64,000 nt of DNA. Source: Mesorhizobium sp. GTDB taxonomy: Bacteria > Pseudomonadota > Alphaproteobacteria > Rhizobiales > Rhizobiaceae. Below, in pieces: positions 1-9,420 of the stretch (the stretch's first letter is position 1; the number at the start of each line of letters is the position of its first letter). The position numbers and the translations under genes were made by a program. The notes under the pieces were generated by a model. That model was not told the DNA's origin and did no database searches. It saw nothing but the letters and a program-made list of their open reading frames with translations. The stretch spans positions 92,925-156,924 of the forward strand of contig SAQG01000012.1 of the NCBI GenBank assembly GCA_004020315.1, read 5' to 3'.

Positions 1-2285
1 TTCTGGTCGGAGTTATCCAACTTAGCGGTCTGCCGTTTCAGACGATGGACCAGGCCGAGTTGAACAGCCGCATGTTCAACCGGAACACGATGCTGCGCAA
101 TCTGTCGACGTCACGGTTTGCGGCCCATACCACGATCATCCGTCGCCATGTGACGCCGGAGATGGATGGCGATTTCGACAATCCCTTCGTGGCGGAGCTC
201 GACGCCCGCTACATGGACGAGCTTCGGTCGAAAAACCTTTTCGTCAACGAGGCCTATCTGATGCTCATACGACGGCCGATGGTCGGGCGCGTGGGATGGG
301 TGGATAAGGCGCTCAATGCGTTTCGCATCACGACTGCCGGCGAGGAGACACGTGACGAGGCGATTGCCGAGTTGCATGACGTTCTCGACGGCGTCGTCAA
401 GGATTTCGCAGCCTACGGCGCGCGTCTTCTCGGTGTCGTGAAACGCCGCGACAGCTTCTTTTCCGAGCCTGCGGAACTCCTGGCGAAGATCCTTGCGGGC
501 GGCGCCGATGTGGAAATGCCATTGCCGCGCATGAGCCTGGCGGAGGTGCTGGCCACGCGCCAACTTTTTTTCGGAAGATCAGCGCTGGAAATCCGCGGCC
601 CCGATGCAAGCAAAATCGGCGCCATGGTTTCGATCAGGGAATATCCGCCCTTCACCGCCCCGGGATCCCTGGATGGCCTTCTACGCCTACCGCACGAGTT
701 TGTCCTGACCCAGAGTTTCGCGATCGAGGACCGCGTAACCGCGATGCGCAGGATCAACACCATCGCCAACCAGGTCGAGGGGTCTGACGAGGCCGGCACG
801 ACAGTTGAGGATTCCGTCCATGACGGCGCCGATAAGCTGGCCGGAGGCGAAGTCGTCTTCGGACAGCACCACATGAGCGTCATGGCGCTGGCACCGGACA
901 TGGCTGGCCTCAATCGTGCGCTCTCCGACATCACCGCGGAGCTGTCGCGCATGTCGATCGTACCGGTGCGCGAGACGCTGAACACGGAATTGGCCTTTTG
1001 GGCGCAGCTTCCGGGAAATTTCAGCTACATCGCGCGGCGCGCGCTGATCTCGTCCTTGAATTTTGCAGGCCTCTTTTCAGGGCACAATTTTCCCTCCGGC
1101 CAGCGCGAGGGCTTGCATTGGAAACGGCCCATCGCCTTGCTCGAAACGACCAGTCAGACGGCCTACTATTTCAATTTTCATGTCCACGATGTCGGGCACT
1201 TCACGGTGTTCGGCCCGACGGGGTCCGGTAAAACCGTCGTGCTGTCGTTCCTCATGGCTCAAGCCATGCGCGTGACGCCCAGGCCGAGATGCGTCTATTT
1301 CGACTATATGCGCGGCGCAGAAATTTTCGTTCGAGCTCTCGACGGCCGCTATGAAGTGATGGAGCCATCCCACCCGACCGGGTTCGCGCCGCTACAACTT
1401 GAAGACACGACGGAAAATCGTGCCTTTCTGGAAGATTTGCTCATCTACATTCTGACGCCCGAAGGTGGCGCGCTCGATATAGCGGAGATGCGCGTCATCA
1501 ACGCTGCCGTCGACATGATCTACAAGATCCCGCGGGCGCAGCGGACCCTTGATCTGCTGCCGGAAGTGCTGCGGGGCTCGCTCATGCCCGGCATGAACGA
1601 TCTGGCAGCGCGCATTCAGCCATGGCTCGACCCGAAGGACAAGGGCTGGCTTTTCAACAATCGCATCGATCTGGTCGACTTCTCGAAGTCGGTGGTCGGC
1701 TTCGACATGACCAAGATCCTTGGGGACAAGAAACTGCGCTCGGCCGCCTTGCTCTACATCTTCCACCGTCTCGAGGAAGTTATCGACGGCACGCCGATCA
1801 TGCTTTTCCTCGATGAAGGATGGAAGCTCCTGGACGACGAGGTTTTCTCTGCGTTTATCAATGAAACGCTGAAAACCATCCGTCGCCGCAACGGCGTGGT
1901 CGGCTTCGGTACGCAAACGGCGGAGGATGTCGTCAACTCCTCCATCTCCTCGTCACTGATCGAGCAGACGAAGACCAACATTTTCTTTCCCAACCCCAAG
2001 GCAAGCAAAGAGTCCTACATGGACCGCTTCTCGCTGACGGCGAAGGAATTCGAATTCGTGCGCCGAACCGCGAAGGAAACCCGCACCTTCCTCGTCAAAC
2101 ACGATAGCGACTCGATCGTCGCCAAGCTCGATTTGTCGGCCATGCCCGATCTCATCAAGGTTCTGTCCTCGAACGAAACCAACAGCAAGGAATGCGCGCG
2201 GCTTCGCGAAATCTTTGGCGACGAGCCGCAGGCGTGGCTGCCGTATTTCTGCGGATGGGAGAACGAGAATGAAGAAGCGGCTTAG
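1..2285 (+). CDS. virB4: VirB4-type T4SS ATPase, 5' end cut by window edge
   Basis: Inner-membrane-associated ATPase that powers pilus assembly and substrate transfer in type IV secretion. The first ATG is at 45, but the frame is open to the window edge and the upstream codons read as family sequence (LSGLPFQT before MDQAELN), so the true start lies to the left. The family is about 790 aa and roughly 760 aa are visible. Counting from the ATG at 45, Walker A (GPTGSGKT) is near residues 389-396 and Walker B (IMLFLDEGW) near 585-595. The stop overlaps the next gene by 17 bp, which suggests translational coupling. The order virB4, B5, B6, B8-B11, D4 that follows makes the call secure. VirB2 and VirB3 should lie just outside the window. 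Confidence 0.95.
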   Translation, partial: LVGVIQLSGLPFQTMDQAELNSRMFNRNTMLRNLSTSRFAAHTTIIRRHVTPEMDGDFDNPFVAELDARYMDELRSKNLFVNEAYLMLIRRPMVGRVGWVDKALNAFRITTAGEETRDEAIAELHDVLDGVVKDFAAYGARLLGVVKRRDSFFSEPAELLAKILAGGADVEMPLPRMSLAEVLATRQLFFGRSALEIRGPDASKIGAMVSIREYPPFTAPGSLDGLLRLPHEFVLTQSFAIEDRVTAMRRINTIANQVEGSDEAGTTVEDSVHDGADKLAGGEVVFGQHHMSVMALAPDMAGLNRALSDITAELSRMSIVPVRETLNTELAFWAQLPGNFSYIARRALISSLNFAGLFSGHNFPSGQREGLHWKRPIALLETTSQTAYYFNFHVHDVGHFTVFGPTGSGKTVVLSFLMAQAMRVTPRPRCVYFDYMRGAEIFVRALDGRYEVMEPSHPTGFAPLQLEDTTENRAFLEDLLIYILTPEGGALDIAEMRVINAAVDMIYKIPRAQRTLDLLPEVLRGSLMPGMNDLAARIQPWLDPKDKGWLFNNRIDLVDFSKSVVGFDMTKILGDKKLRSAALLYIFHRLEEVIDGTPIMLFLDEGWKLLDDEVFSAFINETLKTIRRRNGVVGFGTQTAEDVVNSSISSSLIEQTKTNIFFPNPKASKESYMDRFSLTAKEFEFVRRTAKETRTFLVKHDSDSIVAKLDLSAMPDLIKVLSSNETNSKECARLREIFGDEPQAWLPYFCGWENENEEAA

Positions 2286-3426
2286 CAGCACGTTTCTGGC
2301 GGTAGCCTTCGCAGCGACGGGCGGCATGACTGCGGCCACGGCCCAAATTGCAGTCATCGACGATGCCAACCACGACAAGCGGCAACAGGATGAGCAGCAT
2401 AGCCAAACGTCGGATGAATCGAAAAAGGACGAAACTGACAACAAGAAAAATGTCGTCTGCACTTATTCGAACAAATACCGCTCGCAGATGTTTCGCCGGT
2501 CGCCGGCCGAAGCCTTGCAGCGCGACGCAGCCAACGTGCAGCTGATCCGCTATTATGCGCAGAAATACGGCGTTCCGGAGGGCCTGGCGCTCTCTGCTGC
2601 GTATCAGGAATCGCGGTTTGACACATGCGCCGGAAGCCACACCGGTGTCAAAGGCGTCATGCAGCTGACCAAGGGCACCGGCAAATCCATGGGATTTGAC
2701 CGCGACGTGAACGAGCAGAACGTCGAGGGCGGGGTCAAATATCTTGGCATGGCCGTCAAGCAGTGCGGGGCGACGAACTATTCGTGTCTAGCATCCTTCT
2801 ACAACGGCTCGAACGCGGCCGAACAGACACAGTGGGCCGGCGGTGTCGGCCGCTGGAACAGCTATTTCAACGAATATGTATCGAGCGGCAAAGCTCCTGT
2901 CGCTGCGCCGCCGCCGTTCTCGATCGTGACGGCCGACGGCGTCGGCGGCGAGGCACAGAACGGCGCCATGGGCGCCGTTCGTAAGGCGGCGGGAGGCATC
3001 GAGGCAAGCACCTCACAACAGAGCGCAAACGGCGCACAGATCGACGCCATGATGGGCTCGATCGGCCAAGTGACGGAATACAAGGATGCTTGGGAGCTGA
3101 ACTCGTCCGCGCGCGGCATCAATGCCGGCGTGACCAACCAATACATTGCCCAGGCCAGCGATTTCACCGCATTGCTTGCGCAGTTTCTGTCAATGCAAAA
3201 CGTTCAGACATCGCAGACCGCGAAGTTTGTGCAACGCCCGGAGAATGGCTCTCCCAACCCGTTCTCATGCGACCCCGCCGAACTCGAACGGCTCAAGATG
3301 GATCGTAGCCGGTGGTTGCCATGCGCGCTTGAGAACACGCGGTCGCGCTCGGATGACGGGCGCACGATCCCAAACATCGCTGACCCTGCTGGCGCCGCCA
3401 GCGTGATCGATTCCCTGCAGCAATAG
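2269..3426 (+). CDS. Secreted lytic transglycosylase of the T4SS operon (VirB1-like)
   Basis: Periplasmic muramidase-type enzyme expected to open peptidoglycan for the secretion channel. The start at 2269 (MKKRLSS) is chosen because it begins a signal peptide ending ATA-Q near residue 25; the in-frame ATG at 2215 lies deep inside virB4 and would bury that signal. An SLT domain covers about residues 85-190. The candidate catalytic Glu is residue 114 (AAYQESRFD), followed by GVMQL and YNGSN motifs typical of goose-lysozyme-like transglycosylases. About 190 residues of Gly/Ala/Ser-rich sequence follow. The mature N-terminus QIAVIDDAN nearly matches that of the VirB5 protein encoded next (QIAVIDGAN). 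The gene lies between virB4 and virB5 rather than at the operon head, where virB1 usually is. Confidence 0.85.
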   Translation: MKKRLSSTFLAVAFAATGGMTAATAQIAVIDDANHDKRQQDEQHSQTSDESKKDETDNKKNVVCTYSNKYRSQMFRRSPAEALQRDAANVQLIRYYAQKYGVPEGLALSAAYQESRFDTCAGSHTGVKGVMQLTKGTGKSMGFDRDVNEQNVEGGVKYLGMAVKQCGATNYSCLASFYNGSNAAEQTQWAGGVGRWNSYFNEYVSSGKAPVAAPPPFSIVTADGVGGEAQNGAMGAVRKAAGGIEASTSQQSANGAQIDAMMGSIGQVTEYKDAWELNSSARGINAGVTNQYIAQASDFTALLAQFLSMQNVQTSQTAKFVQRPENGSPNPFSCDPAELERLKMDRSRWLPCALENTRSRSDDGRTIPNIADPAGAASVIDSLQQ

Positions 3427-3434
3427 GAGCTGAC

Positions 3435-4169
3435 ATGAAGAAATTCGCCATCGTGGCCGCTCTGGCGCTCTGGTCGAGCTCGGCTCTCGCGCAGATTGCC
3501 GTCATCGACGGAGCCAATCTCGATGTTGCCCGCAAGAACGCCGATAACACCAACTCCATCATGGAGTCCAACAAGGACATTCTGAAGAAGAGCGAGGAGA
3601 TCCTGCAGGCTCTCAGCGGCAGCCGTGACGGCTCGCTTGGAATCGGACAAACCGGTCTTGCTGGCAATATGTCGATTGCCCAGGCGCCGTCCTTCGGATC
3701 GATCCTAAACGGTGGCGCGCTGTCGTTTGGAGGCTTGTCGCCCGAAATCCAGAAGATTGCCGGCGCCGTTATCAATGGGCTTCAGCTGGTGAAGCAGCTC
3801 CAGCAGATCGCTGGCAAAGAGACGAGCGCCGTCAACACGGCCTATGGCGGCGGCGTCAACGTGGCCTCGCTGCTTAGTGCATTGACGTCGCAGGCGTCAC
3901 AAGGCGTCACGCAACGAGAACAGTCGTTGCAGTCTGCCAGCGGTCAGATCGGTCAGTCCGACGACGTCAAGGGTTCGGTCGACCAGAACACGAGAATGCA
4001 GCTGGAAAGTGCCCGAGCTGTCAACGAGCTGATCGGTGTTCAGAACGGCGCTGTTGCGGCGCTGAACGAGAAACTGAAGGCCGATCTTCTTCGCCAGAGT
4101 CAGGTGCAGAAGATGATGACGCCGCGCAACGTCAATCCGTTCGCGGACTTCGGCAAGAGCGGAGGTTAG
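3435..4169 (+). CDS. virB5: VirB5-type minor pilin
   Basis: Predicted periplasmic minor pilus subunit of the T4SS. The 244-aa product begins with a clear signal peptide (hydrophobic AIVAALALW, cleavage near residue 19 at ALA-Q) and continues as a helical, Gln/Ser/Ala-rich protein, as expected for VirB5/TrbJ. It starts 9 bp after the transglycosylase stop with AGGAG-type spacing and is followed by the small lipoprotein and virB6. VirB5 sequences are weakly conserved, so the call rests on signal peptide, size, composition and operon position. The first mature residues match those of the upstream transglycosylase. Confidence 0.85.
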   Translation: MKKFAIVAALALWSSSALAQIAVIDGANLDVARKNADNTNSIMESNKDILKKSEEILQALSGSRDGSLGIGQTGLAGNMSIAQAPSFGSILNGGALSFGGLSPEIQKIAGAVINGLQLVKQLQQIAGKETSAVNTAYGGGVNVASLLSALTSQASQGVTQREQSLQSASGQIGQSDDVKGSVDQNTRMQLESARAVNELIGVQNGAVAALNEKLKADLLRQSQVQKMMTPRNVNPFADFGKSGG

Positions 4170-4173
4170 CTCC

Positions 4174-4356
4174 TTGCCGCGGGGAATCTTGCGGCTGTGC
4201 GTTGTGGCGGGGCTCGGCGTGGTGCTTTTTGGTTGCGCAAGCCGCGAACTGAAAGCGCCGTGTGGACCTCTGGCATATGCCGAAAAGGCCGAATGCGGCC
4301 TGCTCAAACCCGTCAATGCCCTGCCGTTCGATAGTATCCTGAAAGAGCATCGATGA
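4174..4356 (+). CDS. Small lipoprotein, VirB7/entry-exclusion type
   Basis: 60-aa protein with a TTG start, a hydrophobic leader and a lipobox ending LFGC at Cys21, so it should be lipidated and anchored in a membrane. The mature part has two further Cys (in APCGP and AECGL). Between virB5 and virB6 this is the usual place for a VirB7-like lipoprotein, which stabilises VirB9 in the outer-membrane core complex, or for an entry-exclusion lipoprotein; the sequence alone does not decide. It starts 4 bp after virB5 and its stop overlaps the virB6 start. Confidence 0.75.
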   Translation: MPRGILRLCVVAGLGVVLFGCASRELKAPCGPLAYAEKAECGLLKPVNALPFDSILKEHR

Positions 4357-5396
4357 ACGGCCTCGCACAAAGCATCCTTGGTGGCATCGATAATATCGGC
4401 GAGGACTTCGTGCGCACCGTCTACATGCAGTTGGGCAATGCCATGGGGAACGTGTTCACCCTCATGCTCACCGTCTACATCATTTGGTGGGGCTATTCGA
4501 TCCTGAGCGGGCGGGAGTCGATTTCGCCGATCGAAGCGGCATACCGGCTTGGCCGCGTCGTCATCATCTACCTGCTTTTGACCGGATGGGGGACATTCTC
4601 CGCGACGATCTATCAGCTTGTGCAAAGCATCCCTGACGAAGTCGGCAAAGTGATCGTCGGCGCCGTGTCGCGCGCGACGGGCAACCAGCTCAGCGACCAG
4701 GCGGCAATTCCAGCACTTATCGACAACCTTTACCAGGGCGCGCAAGACGTCGCCAACCAGGTCTATAGCGGGTCCTTCTATGACATTTTCGGTGCGCTGC
4801 TGTCGCTGCTTGTCTTGCTTTCGGCCATTGTCTTCGCAGCCCTTGCCATCGCCGCGATCATCGCGGCCAAAGTGATGCTTTTCATCACGCTGGCCTTGGC
4901 GCCGCTGTGGATAGTTCTCTGGCTTTATCGCTGGTCCTCACGCATGAGCGAAGGGTTCATTTCGCTCACCACCTTTCTGATGATTCAGCAGGTGCTGATC
5001 TACGGCTTTCTCGGCTTCTATTTCTCGCTGGTCAACGCGGCGCTGAATACCGCCACTTCAGGCGGAGCGACAATTGACAACAAAATGTCGCTGGTGCTGC
5101 CACTCGTTCTGGTGACGATTATCGGCATCTACGTCCTGATGCAGATACCGTCGATTGCCTCCATCCTGAACGGCGGCGGCTACTTAAGTACTGTGGGAGC
5201 TTACAACCCCTACAGGAACTTCGGCCGGAACGCAGTGCGCTACTCCGGTGCTCGATGGGCCGTAGACCGCGCCGCCCGAGGCGCCCAGCAATTCGCCGCA
5301 AACCAGTTCCGACGCATGCGCAAGGCGAGGATGGAAGACGCAAGCAGGTCCGCCATCCAGCAGGCCGCGCGCGATAACTCACGGCCCCTCGCCTAA
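4353..5396 (+). CDS. virB6: VirB6-type polytopic inner-membrane channel protein
   Basis: 347-aa inner-membrane component of the translocation channel. Long hydrophobic segments are visible around residues 35-50, 65-80, 140-190, 205-225 and 245-270, and the C-terminal 70 residues are polar and Arg-rich. The pattern of an N-terminal amphipathic region, a periplasmic stretch near 80-135 and clustered membrane helices is that of the VirB6/TrbL family. The ATG overlaps the lipoprotein stop by 4 bp and virB8 starts 16 bp downstream, so it is in the same transcript. Confidence 0.9.
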   Translation: MNGLAQSILGGIDNIGEDFVRTVYMQLGNAMGNVFTLMLTVYIIWWGYSILSGRESISPIEAAYRLGRVVIIYLLLTGWGTFSATIYQLVQSIPDEVGKVIVGAVSRATGNQLSDQAAIPALIDNLYQGAQDVANQVYSGSFYDIFGALLSLLVLLSAIVFAALAIAAIIAAKVMLFITLALAPLWIVLWLYRWSSRMSEGFISLTTFLMIQQVLIYGFLGFYFSLVNAALNTATSGGATIDNKMSLVLPLVLVTIIGIYVLMQIPSIASILNGGGYLSTVGAYNPYRNFGRNAVRYSGARWAVDRAARGAQQFAANQFRRMRKARMEDASRSAIQQAARDNSRPLA

Positions 5397-5411
5397 CGAG
5401 GAAATAATAGA

Positions 5412-6131
5412 ATGTCAGATCCAGTGGCAACGACCGCGGGCAGCGGCAAACAGCTTGTCGATAAACGCTACTATGTGGCGGGGGCGACCTGGGAGGACGA
5501 CACCCATCGGTCAATGCGGCGGTCGCGCACCTTGGCGTGGATCGTCAGCAGCGTCTCCGCCCTGGTGGCGGTCCTATCCTTGGTGGCGCTGGTCATGATC
5601 CTGCCGCTGCGGCAATTCGAGCCGTATGTCGTCGAGGTCGACAAATCCACCGGCTACCTTGAGATCGCACGCGCGCTTAAACCCGGAGATTTGTCGCAGA
5701 ACGAAGCCGTAACCGCGGCGAACCTGGTGCGCTACATTCGCGCGCGGGAAACCTATGACCCGCGCGAGCTGAAACAGAATTACGACCTGGCGCAGCTCTA
5801 TTCGACCGGCGCTGCATCCCAGGATTTGACATGGCTCTTTACGCCGGCAAACCCACAATCGCTGGACAAGATCTTCGGCCGCAATGTCAGTGTCTCGGTT
5901 GAGATCAAGTCGGTCTCCCTGCTCAATCGCAACACCGCCTCGGTGCGCTTTGCCACGGCCACGCGACGCGATAATTCCACCACCACCGACAATTGGGTAG
6001 CGGTGATAAAATTCCGCTACACCTCAACCCCACTCAAGAACGAGTGGCGTTTCGACAACCCGTTGGGGTTTCAGGTCACGGATTACCGCCGCGACCAGGA
6101 ATCGGCGCCGACCGCGGGAAACCTGCAATGA
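5412..6131 (+). CDS. virB8: VirB8-type inner-membrane assembly factor
   Basis: 239-aa bitopic protein that nucleates assembly of the T4SS inner-membrane complex. A short cytoplasmic N-terminus with [10 protein letters not shown] is followed by one membrane segment (about residues 38-62) and a periplasmic VirB8/TrbF domain. Family signatures are visible: [16 protein letters not shown] just after the membrane helix, and RFATATRRD and WVAVIKFRY further on. Its stop overlaps the ATG of virB9 in an ATGA arrangement. Confidence 0.93.
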   Translation: MSDPVATTAGSGKQLVDKRYYVAGATWEDDTHRSMRRSRTLAWIVSSVSALVAVLSLVALVMILPLRQFEPYVVEVDKSTGYLEIARALKPGDLSQNEAVTAANLVRYIRARETYDPRELKQNYDLAQLYSTGAASQDLTWLFTPANPQSLDKIFGRNVSVSVEIKSVSLLNRNTASVRFATATRRDNSTTTDNWVAVIKFRYTSTPLKNEWRFDNPLGFQVTDYRRDQESAPTAGNLQ

Positions 6132-6928
6132 GCCGGAGTCTGAGCCTCGCTCTGTCGGCCGTCCTTCTTCTCGGTATCGCCCACGGGGCGGCCGCACGTG
6201 ACACTCGCATCCGATATGTGACCTTCAACAACGACGACGTGACGACAGTGCGCGCGGCTGTCGGCATTTCAACGATGGTCGAACTCAGTCCGACAGAAAT
6301 TATCGAGACCGTCTCGGCTGGTGACACGAAAGGCTGGTCGATTGTTCCCAAGCGTGGGTCACGGTTCCTGTTCGTCAAGCCGCTGGAGCGCGATGCATGG
6401 ACCAACGTTAACGTCGTCACCAACCGGCGCGTTTATTCGCTTCTGCTTCAGGCAACCGACAATGACCGCGACCGCGCGTCCTTCCAGGTGCGCTTCAAGT
6501 ACCCGGACGAGGACGTCAACGCCCGCTTGCTCTCGCAGGCGACAGCGAGCGCCGCCGATCCGGATTTGAAAAACCTGAACTATGCCGATATCAATTACGA
6601 CTACGCCTACAAAGGCGACGACGGCCTGAAACCGCGCACCGTCTTCGATGACGGCACGAAAGTGTTCCTGGAATTCAAGGGCGACATTCCCGCGATTTTC
6701 GTTGTCGACGACAAGCGCCATGAAACGCTGGTCAATGTCCGCACTCAAGGCAAATACACCATCATCGACAAGGTAGCGCGCCAATTCACATTGCGAGCCG
6801 ATGGCAAGACGCTCTGCCTGTATAACCGGGCCCGGCCCAGCACTGTCGATCCGGTGGAGCAAATCTACGGCCCCACCAAACTTCAGAGCGGTTCCACCCT
6901 GTTTGGACTGAGTGGAGAACAGCGGTGA
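6128..6928 (+). CDS. virB9: VirB9-type outer-membrane core complex protein
   Basis: 266-aa periplasmic/outer-membrane core protein. The start at 6128 is chosen because it overlaps the virB8 stop (ATGA) and begins a signal peptide ending AAA-RD near residue 24; the frame is open further upstream but that part lies inside virB8. The N-terminal domain begins [13 protein letters not shown] and contains [17 protein letters not shown]. The C-terminal domain contains [13 protein letters not shown] and [15 protein letters not shown], standard VirB9/CagX motifs. It overlaps virB10 by 4 bp. Confidence 0.94.
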   Translation: MSRSLSLALSAVLLLGIAHGAAARDTRIRYVTFNNDDVTTVRAAVGISTMVELSPTEIIETVSAGDTKGWSIVPKRGSRFLFVKPLERDAWTNVNVVTNRRVYSLLLQATDNDRDRASFQVRFKYPDEDVNARLLSQATASAADPDLKNLNYADINYDYAYKGDDGLKPRTVFDDGTKVFLEFKGDIPAIFVVDDKRHETLVNVRTQGKYTIIDKVARQFTLRADGKTLCLYNRARPSTVDPVEQIYGPTKLQSGSTLFGLSGEQR

Positions 6929-8388
6929 GTCAGATCGACTATGATCAGCTGGACGGAAGCCCGGCTGTCGCCCGCCGAGGCGCCGGCGCGGGCACCAAGA
7001 TCGCAATGGCTGGACTTGGCCTCGTCCTCGTGGGCGCGCTGGTTTGGCTCAATTGGCCTCGGGAGCCGATATCGCGCGATCTTCGCAGCGATGGCGAGGA
7101 AAACTTCAACCCGCCGGAGTTTCGCCCGCCGGCGTTGAACGAGCCGCCTCAACCTGCTGACGGCACGATCGACCAGATCGTGGTGCCGCCCCCGTCCGAA
7201 GACAAGAACAAAGCGCAACAGGCTGATAATGTCGATCAGACCGTCCAGGAGGGTGCGGATCTTGATGCGCAACGGCGGGCGCTGGAAGCGCAAATGGCTG
7301 CCGAGGAAGCTCGTCGCAAGGCCGCGGAAGAAGAAGCCCGGCGCAAGGCAGCGGCCGAGGAAGAGGCTCGCAGCAAGGCGGAGGCGGCCGAGCGCGAAAA
7401 AGCGGTATGGGAACGCCTGCGGTCAAACCAGATGGTGACGAATGATGAAACGAGCTCGACAGCCAATGCCTCTGAACCCGGACAGGCTGAGATCGCTCCT
7501 GACGGCCAGATCGTTCCCGTGCCCGGCGCCGACAGCGATCCCAACAAGGCGTTTCTGGCACAGTCCGAGGCCAGTTCCACCGGCATCGCGAAGGCACGGA
7601 TTTTCCGGCGGACCGATGCGCTGATTCCAGAGGGCACGGTGATCCGCGGTTATCTGGAAACCGCAATCAACACGGACCTACCGGGCGCTGTGCGCGCGGT
7701 CATTCGTGAAGATGTGTTTTCACTCGATGGCAGGCGGGTTCTCATCCCGAAGGGCTCGCGCCTGACCGGGGAGTATCGCTCCGGGTTAGCTCGCGGCCAG
7801 AAGCGTGTTTTCATCGTCTGGAACCGCGTCATCCGCTCGGACGGCATTTCCGTCGACATCAAGTCGCCCGGAGCGGATGCGCTTGGTCGTGGCGGCATGG
7901 CGGGTCGCGTCGACACGCACTGGCTGGAACGCTACGGCAACGCCATCATGCTGTCGGTGGTTGGTGGCGTCTCTGAATATTTGTCGTCGCTCGCCGACAG
8001 CGGCCATGACGGGCAGCAGCGTCAGGTGACGACAATCGACCCCGTGACAGGGGAAACCACAACCGTGACGTATGGCGGTAATGGGTCGCAGCGCGATGCG
8101 CGCAGCATCGCGTTCGACAAGTCGTCGACTGCCCTGCAGCAACTCGCGCAAGAGGCGTTCCGCGACACGCAGAACATCGCCCCGACGGTCTATGTCGATC
8201 AGGGCACGTCAGTCGTGGTTTTGGTCCGCCGCGATCTGGACTTTTCCGATCTGTATGCCGATCCAGTGCAACAGGAACTGGCACGGCTAAGGGCTGGCGG
8301 CAGGCCGAGAGAGGCGATCGACCCGACGCCGCTCTTTTCGACGCCCAAGGATCATTATTATCCTGGCTACGGGAACCCGGTGAAATGA
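6925..8388 (+). CDS. virB10: VirB10-type energy-sensing core scaffold
   Basis: 487-aa protein spanning the envelope and linking inner-membrane ATPases to the outer-membrane pore. It uses a GTG start overlapping the virB9 stop. A cytoplasmic tail precedes one membrane helix (about residues 25-44). A Pro-rich stretch follows, then an Ala/Glu/Arg coiled coil (about 112-165) and the C-terminal TrbI/VirB10 beta-barrel domain with [29 protein letters not shown] and a late [15 protein letters not shown]. The long EEARRKA repeat makes the coiled coil prominent. The stop overlaps the virB11 start. Confidence 0.94.
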   Translation: MSQIDYDQLDGSPAVARRGAGAGTKIAMAGLGLVLVGALVWLNWPREPISRDLRSDGEENFNPPEFRPPALNEPPQPADGTIDQIVVPPPSEDKNKAQQADNVDQTVQEGADLDAQRRALEAQMAAEEARRKAAEEEARRKAAAEEEARSKAEAAEREKAVWERLRSNQMVTNDETSSTANASEPGQAEIAPDGQIVPVPGADSDPNKAFLAQSEASSTGIAKARIFRRTDALIPEGTVIRGYLETAINTDLPGAVRAVIREDVFSLDGRRVLIPKGSRLTGEYRSGLARGQKRVFIVWNRVIRSDGISVDIKSPGADALGRGGMAGRVDTHWLERYGNAIMLSVVGGVSEYLSSLADSGHDGQQRQVTTIDPVTGETTTVTYGGNGSQRDARSIAFDKSSTALQQLAQEAFRDTQNIAPTVYVDQGTSVVVLVRRDLDFSDLYADPVQQELARLRAGGRPREAIDPTPLFSTPKDHYYPGYGNPVK

Positions 8389-9410
8389 ACGCGGTGCATC
8401 CCCTCCCCGATCCATGGGCGAGAGCGCCGGTCCTGCGCGCTCATTTGGAGCCGATCTGGCCCTATTTGCAGGAAGAAGCGGTTTCCGAAATCGCGATCAA
8501 CAAGCCGGGGGAACTGTTCATCGAACGGCTGGGCGCGAAGGAAATGGAGCACGTGGTCAGGCGCGACGTCACGCCCGGTTGGATCCGCAACGTCGCAACC
8601 GGCGTGGCCTCGGCGACAAATCAGGTCATCAACGAAGAGAGGCCGGTGCTGTCGGGCGCCCTCCCTTCCGGCGAGCGCATCCAGTGCATCCTGCCGCCTG
8701 CTGCCCCCGATGGCGGCGCTATCTCTATTCGCAGGCAGGTCATCATGGATATGACCCTCGATGACTATAAGGACATCGGTGCATTCGAGAACACCGCGAT
8801 GGGCAGCGGTCTTGCGTTGTCGCCCGAAGAAACACGGCTGGTGGAGATGTTGCACGACACCTCGCCCATGGAGTTCTTGCAGTATGCAGTGCGCAACCGC
8901 ATCTCGATCGTCGTTTCGGGCGGCACGTCGACCGGCAAGACGACATTCTTGAATGCGCTCCTGAAGGAGATCCCCGACTACGAGCGGCTCATCACGATCG
9001 AGGACACACGCGAACTGAAGCCGCCCGTGTCCAACAGTGTCGCCCTGATTGCCTCGAAGGGCGATCAGGGTCTTGCGAAAGTCTCCGCGCAACAGCTGCT
9101 TGAGGCTGCCCTGCGCATGCGGCCAGACCGCCTGCTGCTCGGCGAACTGCGCGGCGCTGAAACCTTTGCCTTCCTCCAGGCCATCAACACCGGTCATCCG
9201 GGTTCGCTCACGACCGTCCACGCCAATTCCGCACGGTCCGCGTACGAGCGGCTCGCGCTCATGGTCATTCAGGGCTCCTCGGGGCTCTCGCGAAGCGAGA
9301 TCCTCGACTACCTGCGGGAGGTCGTCCCGGTCGTTGTCCAGATGGTGCGGACCGAACGCGGTCAACGCGGCATCAGCGAGATAAAGTTCACCAAGGCGGA
9401 GACAATCTAG
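8385..9410 (+). CDS. virB11: VirB11-type traffic ATPase
   Basis: 341-aa hexameric secretion ATPase of the GspE/VirB11 superfamily at the cytoplasmic face. Walker A (GGTSTGKTT) is near residues 178-186, followed by the Asp-box-like TIEDTRELK. The Walker B/His-box region LRMRPDRLLLGELRG and GHPGSLTTVHANS complete the set of motifs. Length is normal for the family. The ATG overlaps the virB10 stop (ATGA), and virD4 begins 11 bp after its stop. Confidence 0.95.
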   Translation: MNAVHPLPDPWARAPVLRAHLEPIWPYLQEEAVSEIAINKPGELFIERLGAKEMEHVVRRDVTPGWIRNVATGVASATNQVINEERPVLSGALPSGERIQCILPPAAPDGGAISIRRQVIMDMTLDDYKDIGAFENTAMGSGLALSPEETRLVEMLHDTSPMEFLQYAVRNRISIVVSGGTSTGKTTFLNALLKEIPDYERLITIEDTRELKPPVSNSVALIASKGDQGLAKVSAQQLLEAALRMRPDRLLLGELRGAETFAFLQAINTGHPGSLTTVHANSARSAYERLALMVIQGSSGLSRSEILDYLREVVPVVVQMVRTERGQRGISEIKFTKAETI

Positions 9411-9420
9411 CGGGGACCCG

